A DNA stretch of 64,000 nucleotides from an uncultured Christensenellaceae bacterium (GTDB taxonomy: Bacteria; Bacillota; Clostridia; Christensenellales; Christensenellaceae): assembly GCA_910588425.1 (NCBI GenBank), contig CAJUPM010000003.1, positions 91,219 to 155,218 on the forward strand, in the 5' to 3' direction. The position numbers and the translations under genes are program-made. The first letter of the stretch is position 1. Each line of letters begins with the position of its first letter. The notes under the pieces were generated by a model. That model was not told the DNA's origin, did not search any database, and saw only the letters and a program-made list of their open reading frames with translations. Below, one piece after another: positions 1 to 7,716 of this stretch.

Positions 1-6
1 GCGGGA

Positions 7-38
7 AATAAAAAATAAAAAAGAGCCAAGCGGCTCTT
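7..38 (-). terminator. Terminator of the his operon
   Basis: A 7-bp perfect stem (21-27 with 32-38) closes a 4-base loop. Read on the minus strand it runs into a long T-rich tract. It begins 15 bases after the hisE stop codon, so it ends the his operon. Confidence 0.9.
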
Positions 39-52
39 TTTTTGCATCCGGC

Positions 53-379
53 TTATGTGTTGCGGTCGACTTTTTTCATCTGCTTCAGGTTGCCGATTTT
101 CTGCGCGCGGGCATCCAACTCTGCCATGACCTGCTCCAGCGGCAGGCCAGTTTCGGCCAGCAGAACCATCAGGTGATAGAGCAAGTCGCAGACCTCGCCG
201 CAAAGGGGCTCGTGCGCGCCGTTTTTGGCCGCGATGATGACCTCCCCCGTCTCCTCTGCCACTTTTTTGAGAATCTTATCCAGGCCCTGCTCGAAGAGAT
301 AGCAGGTGTAGGAGCCCTCGGAAGGGCTTTGCCTGCGGCTCTGGATGACGTCGTACAGCGTTTCTAATGTCTCTTTCAT
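53..379 (-). CDS. hisE: Phosphoribosyl-ATP pyrophosphatase HisE
   Basis: Second step of histidine synthesis in the cytoplasm: phosphoribosyl-ATP to phosphoribosyl-AMP plus pyrophosphate. The 108-residue product is a normal stand-alone HisE length and is helical throughout. It carries the acidic Mg-binding motifs of the MazG-like fold: EETGEV near residue 42 and EVCDLLYHL near residue 61. The start at 379 overlaps the hisI stop as ATGA, which fixes the start and implies translational coupling. It is the last gene of the his operon and a terminator follows at once. HisE and HisI are fused in many bacteria but separate here. Confidence 0.95.
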   Translation of the reverse strand: MKETLETLYDVIQSRRQSPSEGSYTCYLFEQGLDKILKKVAEETGEVIIAAKNGAHEPLCGEVCDLLYHLMVLLAETGLPLEQVMAELDARAQKIGNLKQMKKVDRNT

Positions 380-705
380 TGTTCCTCCTCCATGCAAAAA
401 CTGCGGTAAAAACAGGTGCGGTTGCCGGTATGGCAGGCCGGGCCGGCGGGCTTCACCAGCAGAAGAATGGTATCCTCGTCGCAGTCGTAAAGCGCCTGCA
501 AAACGAACTGGAAGTTGCCCGAAGTCTCTCCCTTCACCCAAAGGCTCTGGCGGCTGCGGCTATAGAAGGTGCTCTTTTTTGTTTGCAGCGTCTGCTCCAG
601 CGCCTGCCGGTTCATATAGGCCAGCATGAGCACTTCCCGGCTTTCGGCATCCTGCACGATGGCCGGGATGAGCTCGGATTTTTTGAAAAATTGATCTAGA
701 TTCAT
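376..705 (-). CDS. hisI: Phosphoribosyl-AMP cyclohydrolase HisI
   Basis: Third histidine step: opening of the adenine ring of phosphoribosyl-AMP. The 109-residue protein has the conserved zinc and magnesium ligands: the acidic DCDED cluster at 74-78 with Cys75, and the CHTGNRTC segment with Cys91 and Cys98. [15 protein letters not shown] at about 49-63 is the family signature. An AAGGAG site sits eight bases before the ATG. The gene follows hisF after 47 bases and overlaps hisE by four bases. Confidence 0.95.
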   Translation of the reverse strand: MNLDQFFKKSELIPAIVQDAESREVLMLAYMNRQALEQTLQTKKSTFYSRSRQSLWVKGETSGNFQFVLQALYDCDEDTILLLVKPAGPACHTGNRTCFYRSFCMEEEQ

Positions 706-752
706 GGTTTACTCCTTGCGGTTTTGATGCGGCAGGCCGCCCTGCCTGTTTT

Positions 753-1505
753 TTACAGCCGAATGGCCACGCCGCGCTCTTTGAGATACCGTTTGAGCTC
801 GGGGATGGGCAGCTCGCGGAAATGGAAGAGCGTTGCCGCAAGAGCCGCGTCCGCCCCGGCCTGGAAGGTATCGTAGAAATGCGCGGGCGTGCCGCCCCCG
901 CCGGATGCGATGACCGGGATATCCACGACTTTGGTCACCGCGGAAATGAGAGCGTTGTCAAACCCGGCCTTGGTGCCGTCTGCATCCATAGAAGTGACGA
1001 GCAGTTCCCCGGCGCCCAGATCTGCGGCCTCCCTGGCCCAGGCGATGGCGTCGATGCCCGTATCGATGCGGCCGCCGTTGATATAGACGTGATAGCCATC
1101 CGCCGTGCGCTTGGCGTCGATGGCGCAGACTACGCATTGCGAGCCGAACTTTTCCGCCGCTTTGGAGAGCAGTGCCTTATCCCGGAGCGCCGCAGAGTTG
1201 ACCGAGATTTTATCCGCCCCGGCCAGCAGCAGCGTACGGAAATCCTCTACCGTGCGGATGCCTCCGCCCACCGTCAGCGGGACGAACAGCTCTTTTGCCG
1301 CCTTTTCCACCAGCCGGGCGAATGTGTTCCGCCCTTCATGCGTCGCGGTGATATCCAGAAAAGTCACCTCATCCGCGCCGACTTCGTTATAGTATTTGGC
1401 GTTTTCCACGATGTCTCCCGCATCCCGCAGGGAGACAAAGTTCACGCCCTTGACGACCCGCCCGTCTTTGACGTCCAGGCAGGGAATAATTCTCTTTGCA
1501 AGCAT
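753..1505 (-). CDS. hisF: Imidazole glycerol phosphate synthase, cyclase subunit HisF
   Basis: A 250-residue (beta/alpha)8 barrel. With the glutaminase HisH it converts PRFAR plus ammonia into imidazole glycerol phosphate and AICAR. Both catalytic aspartates are visible: Asp11 in [15 protein letters not shown] and the second near residue 130 in VCAIDAKR. The glycine-rich phosphate sites ([12 protein letters not shown] and [12 protein letters not shown]) are also present. It lies 13 bases after hisA. The AICAR released feeds purine synthesis. Confidence 0.97.
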   Translation of the reverse strand: MLAKRIIPCLDVKDGRVVKGVNFVSLRDAGDIVENAKYYNEVGADEVTFLDITATHEGRNTFARLVEKAAKELFVPLTVGGGIRTVEDFRTLLLAGADKISVNSAALRDKALLSKAAEKFGSQCVVCAIDAKRTADGYHVYINGGRIDTGIDAIAWAREAADLGAGELLVTSMDADGTKAGFDNALISAVTKVVDIPVIASGGGGTPAHFYDTFQAGADAALAATLFHFRELPIPELKRYLKERGVAIRL

Positions 1506-1518
1506 TGCATACCTCCGG

Positions 1519-2238
1519 TTATTTGGCCGCTTCCAGCGCCTCTTCCAGCTTCAGCGTCCCTGCATAGAGGGATTTGCCGCAGATAGCGCCGTATAGTCTC
1601 ATGGCCCGCAGAGCCCGGATATCCGCCAAATCCTTGATGCCGCCGCTGGCCACCAAGTTAACCCCCGGCGCGGCCTGCGAAATGGCGGCGAGCATCTGTG
1701 TGCAGGGGCCGGCCAGCGTGCCGTCCCGGCTGATATCCGTGGCGATGATAGTCCTGCATCCGAGGTCTGCCACTTGCTCCGCAAACTCCAGATAGGGGAG
1801 ATTGGAATGCTCCGTCCAGCCGGATGTGGCGACAAAACCATCCTTGGCATCGATGCCCACGGCGATTTTTTCACCGTATTCCCGCAGTGCCTGGGCCAGA
1901 AAGGCGAGATCCGTCGCCGCAGAACCCAAAATGACCCGGGAAATGCCCAGCCCCAGCGCGGCATCGATATCCGCCATGGTGCGGATGCCGCCTCCCAGTT
2001 CCACGGGAATGCTCAGCGCCCGGCAGACCTCGGCCACAGCCGCCCGGTTTTCCTCTCTGCCGGCGCCGCCCTTGGCGCCGTCCAGATCCACCATATGCAG
2101 ACACTGCGCCCCGGCCCGCTCAAAGCCAAGGGCCGTTTCCAGCGGATTTTCGGCCACCTGGTGCGCCGTGCCGTATTCTCCTTTGACCAGCCGGACGCAC
2201 CTGCCGCCCAGCAGGTCAATAGCAGGAAGCAAAATCAT
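1519..2238 (-). CDS. hisA: ProFAR isomerase HisA
   Basis: Fourth histidine step: Amadori isomerisation of ProFAR to PRFAR. The 239-residue barrel is homologous to HisF. The catalytic aspartates lie in the N-terminal [18 protein letters not shown] segment and in VGIDAKDG near residue 129. Phosphate-binding [10 protein letters not shown] and [11 protein letters not shown] loops follow. The start ATG overlaps the stop of hisH by four bases. Confidence 0.96.
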   Translation of the reverse strand: MILLPAIDLLGGRCVRLVKGEYGTAHQVAENPLETALGFERAGAQCLHMVDLDGAKGGAGREENRAAVAEVCRALSIPVELGGGIRTMADIDAALGLGISRVILGSAATDLAFLAQALREYGEKIAVGIDAKDGFVATSGWTEHSNLPYLEFAEQVADLGCRTIIATDISRDGTLAGPCTQMLAAISQAAPGVNLVASGGIKDLADIRALRAMRLYGAICGKSLYAGTLKLEEALEAAK

Positions 2239-2849
2239 AGGTTTTCTCCTTTGCAGAAGTTTTCCAGAATGCGCAGGCCGGTCTCGTGGCTCTTTTCCGG
2301 GTGGAACTGCGCGCCGTAGACGGGCAGAGCCGGGCTCTTGACCAGCGCCGGGATGGCTTCGCCATACTGCGTGCCGGCCAGGATATTTTCCGGCGCCGTC
2401 TCTGCCCGGAAGGAATGCACAAAATACACATAATCCCCGGAGGAGATGCCCTGCAAGATGGGGCTTTGCTGGGTTAGGCTCAAATCGTTCCAGCCGATAT
2501 GCGGAATTTTCAGCCCTTTGGCATCGATGGGGACGACGCCACCCGAGATGAGGGCGAGGCCATCTGTCTTTCCGTATTCCAAACTGTATTCAAACAGAAG
2601 CTGCATGCCAAGACAGATGCCCAGCAGAGGCTTGCCCCTGCGGCACTGCCGCAAAATCTCCTGCTTCAGGCCGGAGGTTTCCAGCGCCTGCATGGCATCG
2701 GGAAATGCACCCACGCCCGGGAGAATCAGCCGGTCTGCCGCCTGCAAATCTGCCGGATCCCGGGTAATTTTGCCGGGCACACCCAAATGCTCCAGCGCGT
2801 TGCAGACGCTGTGCAGGTTGCCCATGCCGTAATCAATGACCGCTATCAT
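2235..2849 (-). CDS. hisH: Imidazole glycerol phosphate synthase, glutaminase subunit HisH
   Basis: A class I glutamine amidotransferase of 204 residues that supplies ammonia to HisF. The nucleophile is Cys79 in LLGICLGMQLLFE. The His/Glu of the triad are in FHPEKS near residue 183. The N-terminal VIDYGMGNLHSV is typical of HisH. Both ends overlap neighbours by four bases (ATGA with hisB upstream and hisA downstream), so hisB-hisH-hisA should be translationally coupled. Confidence 0.96.
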   Translation of the reverse strand: MIAVIDYGMGNLHSVCNALEHLGVPGKITRDPADLQAADRLILPGVGAFPDAMQALETSGLKQEILRQCRRGKPLLGICLGMQLLFEYSLEYGKTDGLALISGGVVPIDAKGLKIPHIGWNDLSLTQQSPILQGISSGDYVYFVHSFRAETAPENILAGTQYGEAIPALVKSPALPVYGAQFHPEKSHETGLRILENFCKGENL

Positions 2850-3427
2850 AGCACGCCTTTCGTCGAGAGCAGCGCCGCAGAGGGCTGCATTGCCTGGGAA
2901 ATGCTGCGGGCAAAGGCCTTGAAAAGCCCTTCGACTTTGTGGTGATCGTTAGCTCCATAGAGCACTTCCAGATGCAGGGTGGTTTTGGAGCTATAGGTAA
3001 AGGCGTAGAAAAATTCTTCTACCATGCAGACATCCAGCGCGCCGATGCTCTGGTTGTTAAAACCCGCGCGGAATACCAGATAGGGCCGGCCGGAAATATC
3101 GATGACCGAGCGGCAAAGGCATTCATCCATGGGGACGTACGACTGCCCGTAGCGGGCCAGCGGTGCATCGCCCAGCGCCTGCCGGAAGGCTGTGCCAAAT
3201 ACGATGCCCAGATCCTCGATGCTGTGGTGGCAGTCCACCTCGTAATCCCCGGCCAGGGAGAGGCTGATGTTCATGTTGCCGTGCACGCACAGCGCCGTCA
3301 GCATGTGGTCGAAAAAGCCGATGCCGCTGCTGCCCGTAAATGCGCCGGGCTGGCCGGCCTCCAGCAGTTCCAGGCTCAGCGTGATATCCGTCTCTTTGGT
3401 TTTCCTCGAAAAAGATGTGCTTCTCAT
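2846..3427 (-). CDS. hisB: Imidazoleglycerol-phosphate dehydratase HisB
   Basis: Sixth step: dehydration of imidazole glycerol phosphate to imidazole acetol phosphate by a Mn-dependent enzyme. The 193-residue protein is the monofunctional form. It has the duplicated His-rich metal motifs, FFDHMLTALCVHG near residue 40 and DCHHSIEDLG near residue 67, with a matching set in the second half (GANDHHKVEGLFKA). There is no HAD phosphatase domain, so this gene does not supply histidinol-phosphate phosphatase. Four-base overlaps join it to hisC and hisH. Confidence 0.96.
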   Translation of the reverse strand: MRSTSFSRKTKETDITLSLELLEAGQPGAFTGSSGIGFFDHMLTALCVHGNMNISLSLAGDYEVDCHHSIEDLGIVFGTAFRQALGDAPLARYGQSYVPMDECLCRSVIDISGRPYLVFRAGFNNQSIGALDVCMVEEFFYAFTYSSKTTLHLEVLYGANDHHKVEGLFKAFARSISQAMQPSAALLSTKGVL

Positions 3428-4461
3428 TTTTGTTCCTCCGTCATTTTTTCCAGCGCCGCATACAGCGCGCCAAGCTCCTCGTCGAATGAGGCGGTAATGC
3501 GCAGGGCACCCTGGCCGAACAGCCGGATGATGATGCCCTGCCTTTTTAAATACTCATAGATTTGCACGGCGTTTTCCGCCTCCAGATAAACGAAGTTGGT
3601 ATGCGTCGGAAAAACGCGCGCTCCGGGCAGCAGCTGCTTGAGCCGGCGTTCCAGCCTGCGCGCTTGCCCCATGAGGAATACGCCGTGGTTTTCGCCCTGC
3701 TCCAGCAGGATACGGCCCATGATCTGCGCAGGTGTGCTCACGTTATACGGGCTTCGGGCGGTATTGAGCGCCGAAATGAGGGCGGGGTTTGAAACTGCAA
3801 AGCCCAGCCGCAGGCCGGCCGCGCCCCATGCCTTGGAGAGCGTGCGCAAAACGATGAGGTTGGAAAGCGCCGGCGCATCGCCCAGCAGGGTTTGATCCCA
3901 AAAATCCATATAGGCTTCATCCACCAAAAAGAGCACATCCTCCCGCTTTTGGATGAGCAGAAGCAAACTTGCCCGGGGAATGCCCGCGCCGGTTGGGTTG
4001 CAGGGGTTGGAGAAGATGACGGCTTTTGCGCCGCTCTGCGCCAGGGCCGCTTCCAGCTCCGCCCCGCCAAACTCCGCCTCCCGCTGGCAGGAAGCCAGAT
4101 GGACTTCCGAAAGCTCGGCATAAAAGCGGTACATGGAGAAATCTGGCGAGGCCAGCAGCAGGGTATCCCCCTTGGCAAGGAAGGAGGAGAGCAGCAGGCT
4201 GATGAGCTCGTCCGAGCCGTTCCCAGCCATGATAAAGCGGGGATCGATGCCGTAGCGCGCGCCAAAAGCCGCGCAAAGGGCGGCGGCGCTGGCATCGGGA
4301 TAGCGGTTGAGCGGGGTGATGAGCAGCTCATGCAGGAACGCCTCTTTGGCCAGCATGGGCAAATCAAAAGGGCTCTCGTTGGCGTCCAGCCGGACGGCAT
4401 AGCTGCCCGCGCTTGGGGCATAGGGCGTCATACTGCGCAGTTTTTCGGGAAGTAAGTTCAT
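3424..4461 (-). CDS. hisC: Histidinol-phosphate aminotransferase HisC
   Basis: Seventh step: PLP-dependent transamination between imidazole acetol phosphate and glutamate. The 345-residue type I fold enzyme begins with the usual Arg/Asn substrate segment (AVRLDANESPFD). It continues with AGNGSDELI, NPCNPTGAGI and FLVDEAYMDF, and has the PLP lysine in LRTLSKAWGAAGLRLG near residue 208. It precedes hisB with a four-base overlap and follows hisD after 12 bases. Confidence 0.95.
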   Translation of the reverse strand: MNLLPEKLRSMTPYAPSAGSYAVRLDANESPFDLPMLAKEAFLHELLITPLNRYPDASAAALCAAFGARYGIDPRFIMAGNGSDELISLLLSSFLAKGDTLLLASPDFSMYRFYAELSEVHLASCQREAEFGGAELEAALAQSGAKAVIFSNPCNPTGAGIPRASLLLLIQKREDVLFLVDEAYMDFWDQTLLGDAPALSNLIVLRTLSKAWGAAGLRLGFAVSNPALISALNTARSPYNVSTPAQIMGRILLEQGENHGVFLMGQARRLERRLKQLLPGARVFPTHTNFVYLEAENAVQIYEYLKRQGIIIRLFGQGALRITASFDEELGALYAALEKMTEEQK

Positions 4462-4473
4462 GGGATCCTCCTG

Positions 4474-5763
4474 CTATTTGGCCTGTTCTTTGCGGATGCG
4501 CACAGAGGCGGCGTGGGCCGTCAGCCCTTCCGTCTGGGCAAAGCGCATGATATCTTCGGCGTCTTCCAAAAGCGCCTGCCGATCATAGCAAAGATAGCTC
4601 ATTTTCTTCAAAAATGCGTCTACGGAGAGCGGGGAAGAGAACCGCGCCGTGCCGTTGGTGGGCAAAACGTGGTTGGTGCCCGCAAAATAGTCGCCCAGCG
4701 GCTCGGGGGCATATTGCCCCAGGAAGATGCTGCCCGCGTTTTTGACGTTTGCCAGATCCGCGTAAGGATCTTTGGTTAAAATCTCCAGATGCTCGGGGGC
4801 GATGGTATTGGCGATGGCGAAACCATCCTCCATGCTGGGCACGATGACGGCCCCGGAGTAGTTTTTCAGAGACTGCGCGATGATCTCCCTGCGGGAGAGC
4901 GTGGCCATCTGCTCTTCTATGCAGGCCGAAACCTGCTCTGCCAGAGCCCGGCTGGTCGTGATGAGCACGGCGCTGGCCAGCGCATCGTGTTCCAGCTGGG
5001 AGAGCAGGTCCGCCGCGGCATAGGCGGGGGTGGCCGTCTCGTCTGCCAGGACGAGCACTTCGCTGGGCCCGGCGATCATATCGATATCCACGATGCCGTA
5101 AACCTGCCGCTTTGCCTCGGCGACGAACACATTGCCCGGCCCGACGATCTTATCCACCGCCGGGATAGACTGCGTTCCATAGGCCAGCGCGGCCACGGCC
5201 TGGGCGCCGCCCACCGTGAAAATCCGGCTCACGCCCGCGATTTTGGCCGCGGCGACCACCGCCGGGTTCACGCCCTCGGCCTTGGGCGGGGTTACCAGCA
5301 CGATCTCGCCCACGCCCGCAACTGCCGCGGGAATGCAGTTCATGAGCACAGTGGAGGGATAAGCCGCCGTTCCGCCCGGAACGTAGACGCCCACCCGCTC
5401 CAGCGGGCGCACAATGCGGCCCAGCATCCGGCCGTTTTCCCGCATCTCATAACCTGCGCAAAGCTGCTTTTCATGGTAGGCGCGGATATTGGCCGCGGCC
5501 TTTTGCATGGTGGCAAAAAGCGCCGGGTCTACCGCCGAAAGACAGTCTGCAATTTCCTGCTCAGAAAGGCAGAGAGAGGAGAGGGAGACGCCGTCGAACT
5601 GTTCGCAGTAGCGCAAAAGAGCCGCATCGCCTTCCCGGCGGACATCTTCGATCACCTGGCGGACTTTCTGCGAGATTTCCTGCGCCTCACTGCCTGCTCT
5701 GGATTCCAGAGCGGCGAAAAGCTCCTTTTCCTCTCCTTTGGATGCGTCAAATATTTTCAGCAT
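4474..5763 (-). CDS. hisD: Histidinol dehydrogenase HisD
   Basis: Last two oxidations, histidinol to histidinal to histidine, using NAD and zinc. The 429-residue protein shows PGGTAAYPSTVLMN, the nucleotide-binding VGGAQAVAALAYGT and VGPGNVFVAEAK, AGPSEVLVLAD, and the QLEHDALASAVL zinc/catalytic region. The ATG at 5763 is preferred over an upstream in-frame ATG because a GGAGGAA site lies just before it. A 63-base gap separates it from hisG, the widest inside the operon. Confidence 0.96.
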   Translation of the reverse strand: MLKIFDASKGEEKELFAALESRAGSEAQEISQKVRQVIEDVRREGDAALLRYCEQFDGVSLSSLCLSEQEIADCLSAVDPALFATMQKAAANIRAYHEKQLCAGYEMRENGRMLGRIVRPLERVGVYVPGGTAAYPSTVLMNCIPAAVAGVGEIVLVTPPKAEGVNPAVVAAAKIAGVSRIFTVGGAQAVAALAYGTQSIPAVDKIVGPGNVFVAEAKRQVYGIVDIDMIAGPSEVLVLADETATPAYAAADLLSQLEHDALASAVLITTSRALAEQVSACIEEQMATLSRREIIAQSLKNYSGAVIVPSMEDGFAIANTIAPEHLEILTKDPYADLANVKNAGSIFLGQYAPEPLGDYFAGTNHVLPTNGTARFSSPLSVDAFLKKMSYLCYDRQALLEDAEDIMRFAQTEGLTAHAASVRIRKEQAK

Positions 5764-5826
5764 GAAATGCTTCCTCCGTTTTCTTCCTTCTATCATACCA
5801 GATTTTGCGCCGCCTGGCGCATTTTT

Positions 5827-6441
5827 CTAGAGCGCGGCCGCCATTTTTGCCGCAAAGGCGGAGATCTCCTCATTTTTCAGCTTCATGGCCGCGCTGTTGA
5901 CGATGAGCCTTGCGGAAAGCTCGGCCACGTCTTCATAGACGCACAGGCCGTTTTCGCGCAGGGTGTCGCCCGTCTCCACGATATCGATGATGGCGTCTGC
6001 CAGACCGAGAATGGGAGCCAGCTCTACAGACCCCTCGATTTTGACGATCTCGCAGTCCACATTTTTGCTGGCCAGGAACCGGCGGGAGACATTCGGATAC
6101 TTGGTGGCGATGGCCTTATGGCTATACCCTTCGTAGAAGTTCTTTCCGGCGATGCCTGCCAGAGCGAAGCGGCATTTGCCAAAGCCCAGATCCAGCAGTT
6201 CATAGAAGCTGCCTCCCTGCTCCATGATGGTATCCCTGCCCACGATGCCCGCATCGCAGACGCCGCTTTGCACATAAGTAATGACATCCGGCGCTTTTGC
6301 CAGGATGATCTCCAGATTGCCGCAGCAAAAGACCAGCTTGCGCCCCTTGTCCCGGACGGGGGAGACGTCGTATCCGCAGGCTTCCAGCAGATCCAGAGCC
6401 TTTTTTTCAATTCTTCCTTTGGTGAGTGCCAGCTTTATCAT
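5827..6441 (-). CDS. hisG: ATP phosphoribosyltransferase catalytic subunit, short form HisG
   Basis: First committed step: ATP plus PRPP to phosphoribosyl-ATP. At 204 residues it is the short HisG, which lacks the C-terminal regulatory ACT-like domain and needs HisZ; hisZ is encoded directly upstream. Visible features are the N-terminal LALTKGRIEKKAL and the PRPP-binding region near residues 144-156, ending in ETGDTLRENG. The start overlaps the hisZ stop by four bases, fitting equimolar production of the two subunits. Confidence 0.96.
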   Translation of the reverse strand: MIKLALTKGRIEKKALDLLEACGYDVSPVRDKGRKLVFCCGNLEIILAKAPDVITYVQSGVCDAGIVGRDTIMEQGGSFYELLDLGFGKCRFALAGIAGKNFYEGYSHKAIATKYPNVSRRFLASKNVDCEIVKIEGSVELAPILGLADAIIDIVETGDTLRENGLCVYEDVAELSARLIVNSAAMKLKNEEISAFAAKMAAAL

Positions 6442-7511
6442 ACGTCCCTCCCGATGTTTTTGAGATATTCCCCGGCCCGGCGGATATCCTGGCTGCCCGC
6501 TTTAAAATCGATGGGGAAAGCGGCCGGGGCGGCGGGCTTTTCTTTCGCCGCAGCAACCTCCGAGAGGTTGAGCGCAAAGCCGCAGGCAGGCAGGGGATAG
6601 CCGAAGCTGCCCAGCAGGTTGTCGTAGCGCCCGCCCGAGAGCACTTCCTCGCCGATGCCGCCCTGATAGCCCTTAAAGACCAGGCCGGTGTAGTAGTCGA
6701 TATTCTGGACGATGCCCAGATCGATGATGATGCGCTCGCCGTATCCCGCATCCGAAAACGCCTGATAGATGGATTCCAGATACGAGAGGATGGCCAGCGC
6801 CCGCTCGTTGCCCTCTGCCAGCTCCCGGGCCTTTTTCAGCACATCCGCTCCCCCGCAGAGCCTGGGCAGAATTGCTGCCAGCTCCACAGCCTTGGCCGCC
6901 ACGGCGTTGAGCGAGAAGGAAAAGCCGCTGCTGTTCTTGGCCGCGATATAGTTTTTCAGATCCGCCCGCTCGGATTGGCTGATCTGCTCGTCGAAGAGCA
7001 GAATCTCAAAGAAATTGGCATAGCCGATCTCGATTTTATAATCCTCACTGCAAACGGCCATGGTTTGCAGGGCGGTAAACAGGCAGCAGAGGTCTTCTGC
7101 CTCCGGGTCGCCGCCCAGAATTTCCACGCCGCTCTGCAAAATTTCACTGCGCCGGGCGTGATAGGCGTCGCCGGCGCGGTAGACATTCTGGCTGTAGCAG
7201 ATTTTCAGCGGAAGCGCCGCATCCCGCAGTTTGGAAGAGGCCACCCGAGCGATGGGGGAGGTGTTATCCGGCCGCAGGGCCACCAGCCGTCCACTGCGAT
7301 CCGTAAACTGAAAAATCTCCTCCTGAGGGATGCACTGGCGGTCGTGCGCGAACACATCGCAGTATTCCAGCGTGGGCGTGCAGACGGGGGAGAACCCCAG
7401 CCGGGCATAGAGCTCCAGCAGTTCGGCCTCCAGCCTGCGCTGGGCCAAGACCTCTTCAAAGATCAAATCCCGCGTTCCTTCGGGGACATTTTTTTGAATG
7501 ATTTTAGACAC
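6438..7511 (-). CDS. hisZ: ATP phosphoribosyltransferase regulatory subunit HisZ
   Basis: A 357-residue histidyl-tRNA-synthetase paralogue that lacks tRNA charging but binds histidine and assembles with short HisG for feedback inhibition. The class II synthetase motif 2 region is seen (ALRPDNTSPIARVASSKL), as are the histidine-binding-like segments VQNIDYYTGLVFKGY and GGRYDNLLGSFG. The start codon is GTG, with AGGAGAAATAAC in front. It is the first gene of the operon, and the promoter and a probable operator lie within 85 bases upstream. Confidence 0.94.
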   Translation of the reverse strand: MSKIIQKNVPEGTRDLIFEEVLAQRRLEAELLELYARLGFSPVCTPTLEYCDVFAHDRQCIPQEEIFQFTDRSGRLVALRPDNTSPIARVASSKLRDAALPLKICYSQNVYRAGDAYHARRSEILQSGVEILGGDPEAEDLCCLFTALQTMAVCSEDYKIEIGYANFFEILLFDEQISQSERADLKNYIAAKNSSGFSFSLNAVAAKAVELAAILPRLCGGADVLKKARELAEGNERALAILSYLESIYQAFSDAGYGERIIIDLGIVQNIDYYTGLVFKGYQGGIGEEVLSGGRYDNLLGSFGYPLPACGFALNLSEVAAAKEKPAAPAAFPIDFKAGSQDIRRAGEYLKNIGRDV

Positions 7512-7527
7512 GTTATTTCTCCTATAA

Positions 7528-7543
7528 TTTACTATGCTACTAT
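7528..7543 (-). promoter_or_regulatory. Probable histidine-responsive operator before hisZ
   Basis: The minus-strand 16-mer ATAGTAGCATAGTAAA lies downstream of the -10 box, at the probable transcript start. The same 16-mer with one change (ATAGTAGCGTAGTAAA) occurs at 15568-15583 in the promoter of the amino-acid ABC transporter. The repeated TAGTA units resemble operators of TrpR-family repressors. Assignment to HisR/YerC is inference; no such gene is in the window. Confidence 0.6.
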
Positions 7544-7564
7544 ATTATCTTATTACCGTAATAA

Positions 7565-7593
7565 ATTTTACCACGCTTCCGCGCCTCCGTCAA
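7565..7593 (-). promoter_or_regulatory. Promoter of the his operon
   Basis: On the minus strand, TTGACG (7588-7593) and TAAAAT (7565-7570) are separated by 17 bases. The predicted start is about 45 bases before the hisZ GTG, leaving no room for a T-box leader. Confidence 0.8.
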
Positions 7594-7669
7594 TGCCTTG
7601 GCGGGAAAAAACGAAAGAGCGGGCGGCGCGCCCGGCCCTTTTTATGCCGCGCCTGCCCGGCAAATACGG

Positions 7670-7706
7670 CATAGAAAAAGCCCTCCGTTTTAGGCGGAAG
7701 GCTTTT
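7670..7706 (-). terminator. Terminator of mgtA
   Basis: A 12-bp stem (7676-7687 with 7695-7706) with A-rich and T-rich ends. On the minus strand it is followed by TTTTTC, 11 bases after the mgtA stop. Confidence 0.8.
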
Positions 7707-7716
7707 GAAGCGCGTT

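Noticed and set aside
4789-6600. A 603-codon open frame on the plus strand opposite hisD, hisG and hisZ
   Set aside because: It is the antisense shadow of three well-identified genes in GC-rich DNA, has no ribosome binding site and its product is low-complexity and His/Gly/Arg-rich.
7512-7564. T-box or histidine leader peptide before hisZ
   Set aside because: Only about 45 transcribed bases precede hisZ; there is no His-rich ORF, T-box sequence or terminator.
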